Assembly (NCBI GenBank): GCA_001247695.2
Contig: LGRX02025952.1
Span: forward strand, 61,317 to 125,316
Direction of reading: 5' to 3'
From: Cymbomonas tetramitiformis
Lineage: Eukaryota > Chlorophyta > Pyramimonadophyceae > Pyramimonadales > Pyramimonadaceae
Length of the DNA: 64,000 nucleotides
Shown here piece by piece: positions 63,541 to 64,000 of this stretch. Below the pieces are notes generated by a model. It saw nothing but the letters and a program-made list of their open reading frames with translations. It had not been told where the DNA came from and did not search any database. How positions within the stretch are numbered: position 1 is the stretch's first letter; each line of letters begins with the position of its first letter. The translations under genes and the position numbers were made by a program.

Positions 63541-64000
63541 GTGACCAGAATGTCGTTGGTTCATCGCCGGGTGCCCCGCACGGCCGTGTGTCGCTTGAAT
63601 TGTATAGGGTTTCCCTACGTATGTACCCGACTTACCCGTGATAGTACGAAACAGATAAAAACTTCGGAGTGTTTTGAAAAACAGTTTGTTATATGCTTAT
63701 TAAATGATACTAAACATGAGCATGAGTGAACAGAATGTCGTTGGTTCATCGCCGGGTGCCCCGTACGGCCGTATGTCGCTTGAATTGTATAGGGTTTCCC
63801 TACGTATGTACCCGACTTGCCCGTGATAGTACGAAACAGATAAAAACTTCGGAGCGTTTTGAGCAATAGTGTGTTATATGCTTATGAAAGGATACTAAAC
63901 ATGAGCATGAGTGACCAGAATGTCGTTGGTTCATCGCCGGGTGCCCCGTACGGCCGTATGTCGCTTGAATTGTATAGGGTTTCCCTACGTATGTACCCGA
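63541..64000 (+). repeat. Second 185-bp tandem array, 2.5 units, running off the window
   Basis: GTGACCAGAATGTCGTTGG begins at 63541, 63726 and 63911, an exact 185-bp period, with few differences between units. Each has GGGTGCCCCG.ACGGCCGT.TGTCGCTTGAATTG. Not similar by eye to the 185-bp unit in E2. Confidence 0.95.

Noticed and set aside
63541..63729. 62-codon protein in the second 185-bp array
   Set aside because: The frame is not kept in the next unit and lies entirely in tandem repeats.

Overview
The window is nuclear DNA of a eukaryote. Genes are split by GT-AG introns, there is no operon structure, and most of the DNA is mobile. The methionine adenosyltransferase at the left edge is of the plant/algal type, and the other host genes are a 12-helix MMPL-type transporter and an exostosin (GT47) remnant. 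An alga or related protist is the best guess; the sequence does not fix the lineage. I see no rRNA, functional tRNA, CRISPR or organellar genes.

Layout. 1-1.6 kb: 3' part of a spliced MAT gene. 3.5-12.1 kb: a decayed Ty3/gypsy-like retroelement (gag, aspartic protease, reverse transcriptase) on the + strand. Its RT is split exactly by a 2,054-bp hAT-like DNA transposon (9908-11961, 8-bp target duplication) that carries the 3' part of a DNA amino-methyltransferase gene. 12.1-16.2 kb: small inverted-repeat elements and LTR fragments. 16.2-19.5 kb: a complete non-autonomous LTR element that encodes only Gag (5-bp target duplication). 20.1-23.5 kb: a 3.4-kb terminal-inverted-repeat element full of hairpins. 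23.8-27.3 kb: a second Gag-only LTR element. 27.6-29.4 kb: a small membrane protein gene and the exostosin pseudogene. 32.1-34.0 kb: another inverted-repeat element holding a 185-bp satellite. 35.2-47.0 kb: the MMPL transporter gene on the - strand, for which thirteen exons can be delimited and several joined in frame. 48.7 kb: a branched palindrome. 50.4-51.2 kb: piggyBac-like transposase remnant. 51.4-53.3 kb: a third, broken Gag element that ends where a nearly complete methyltransferase gene (53.4-54.4 kb) begins. 55.1-57.1 kb and 60.5-62.7 kb: two more inverted-repeat elements. 57.7-60.4 kb: repetitive coding-like arrays. 63.5-64.0 kb: the start of a second 185-bp tandem array.

Two things look least ordinary. 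First, at least three large inverted-repeat elements (20132-23504, 32091-34042, 60476-62655) have unrelated terminal sequences built on one plan, a short motif iterated about every 25-30 bp. They share internal modules: a 185-bp unit, long perfect hairpins, a GC palindrome and, in two of them, the start of a Cys-rich protein. Second, a beta-class-like N6A/N4C methyltransferase occurs twice in association with mobile elements and has DGNY where DPPY is expected.

All calls come from reading the sequence by eye. No database search, folding or alignment program was run. Family names rest on motifs quoted in the entries, and exon limits rest on splice consensus and frame continuity.
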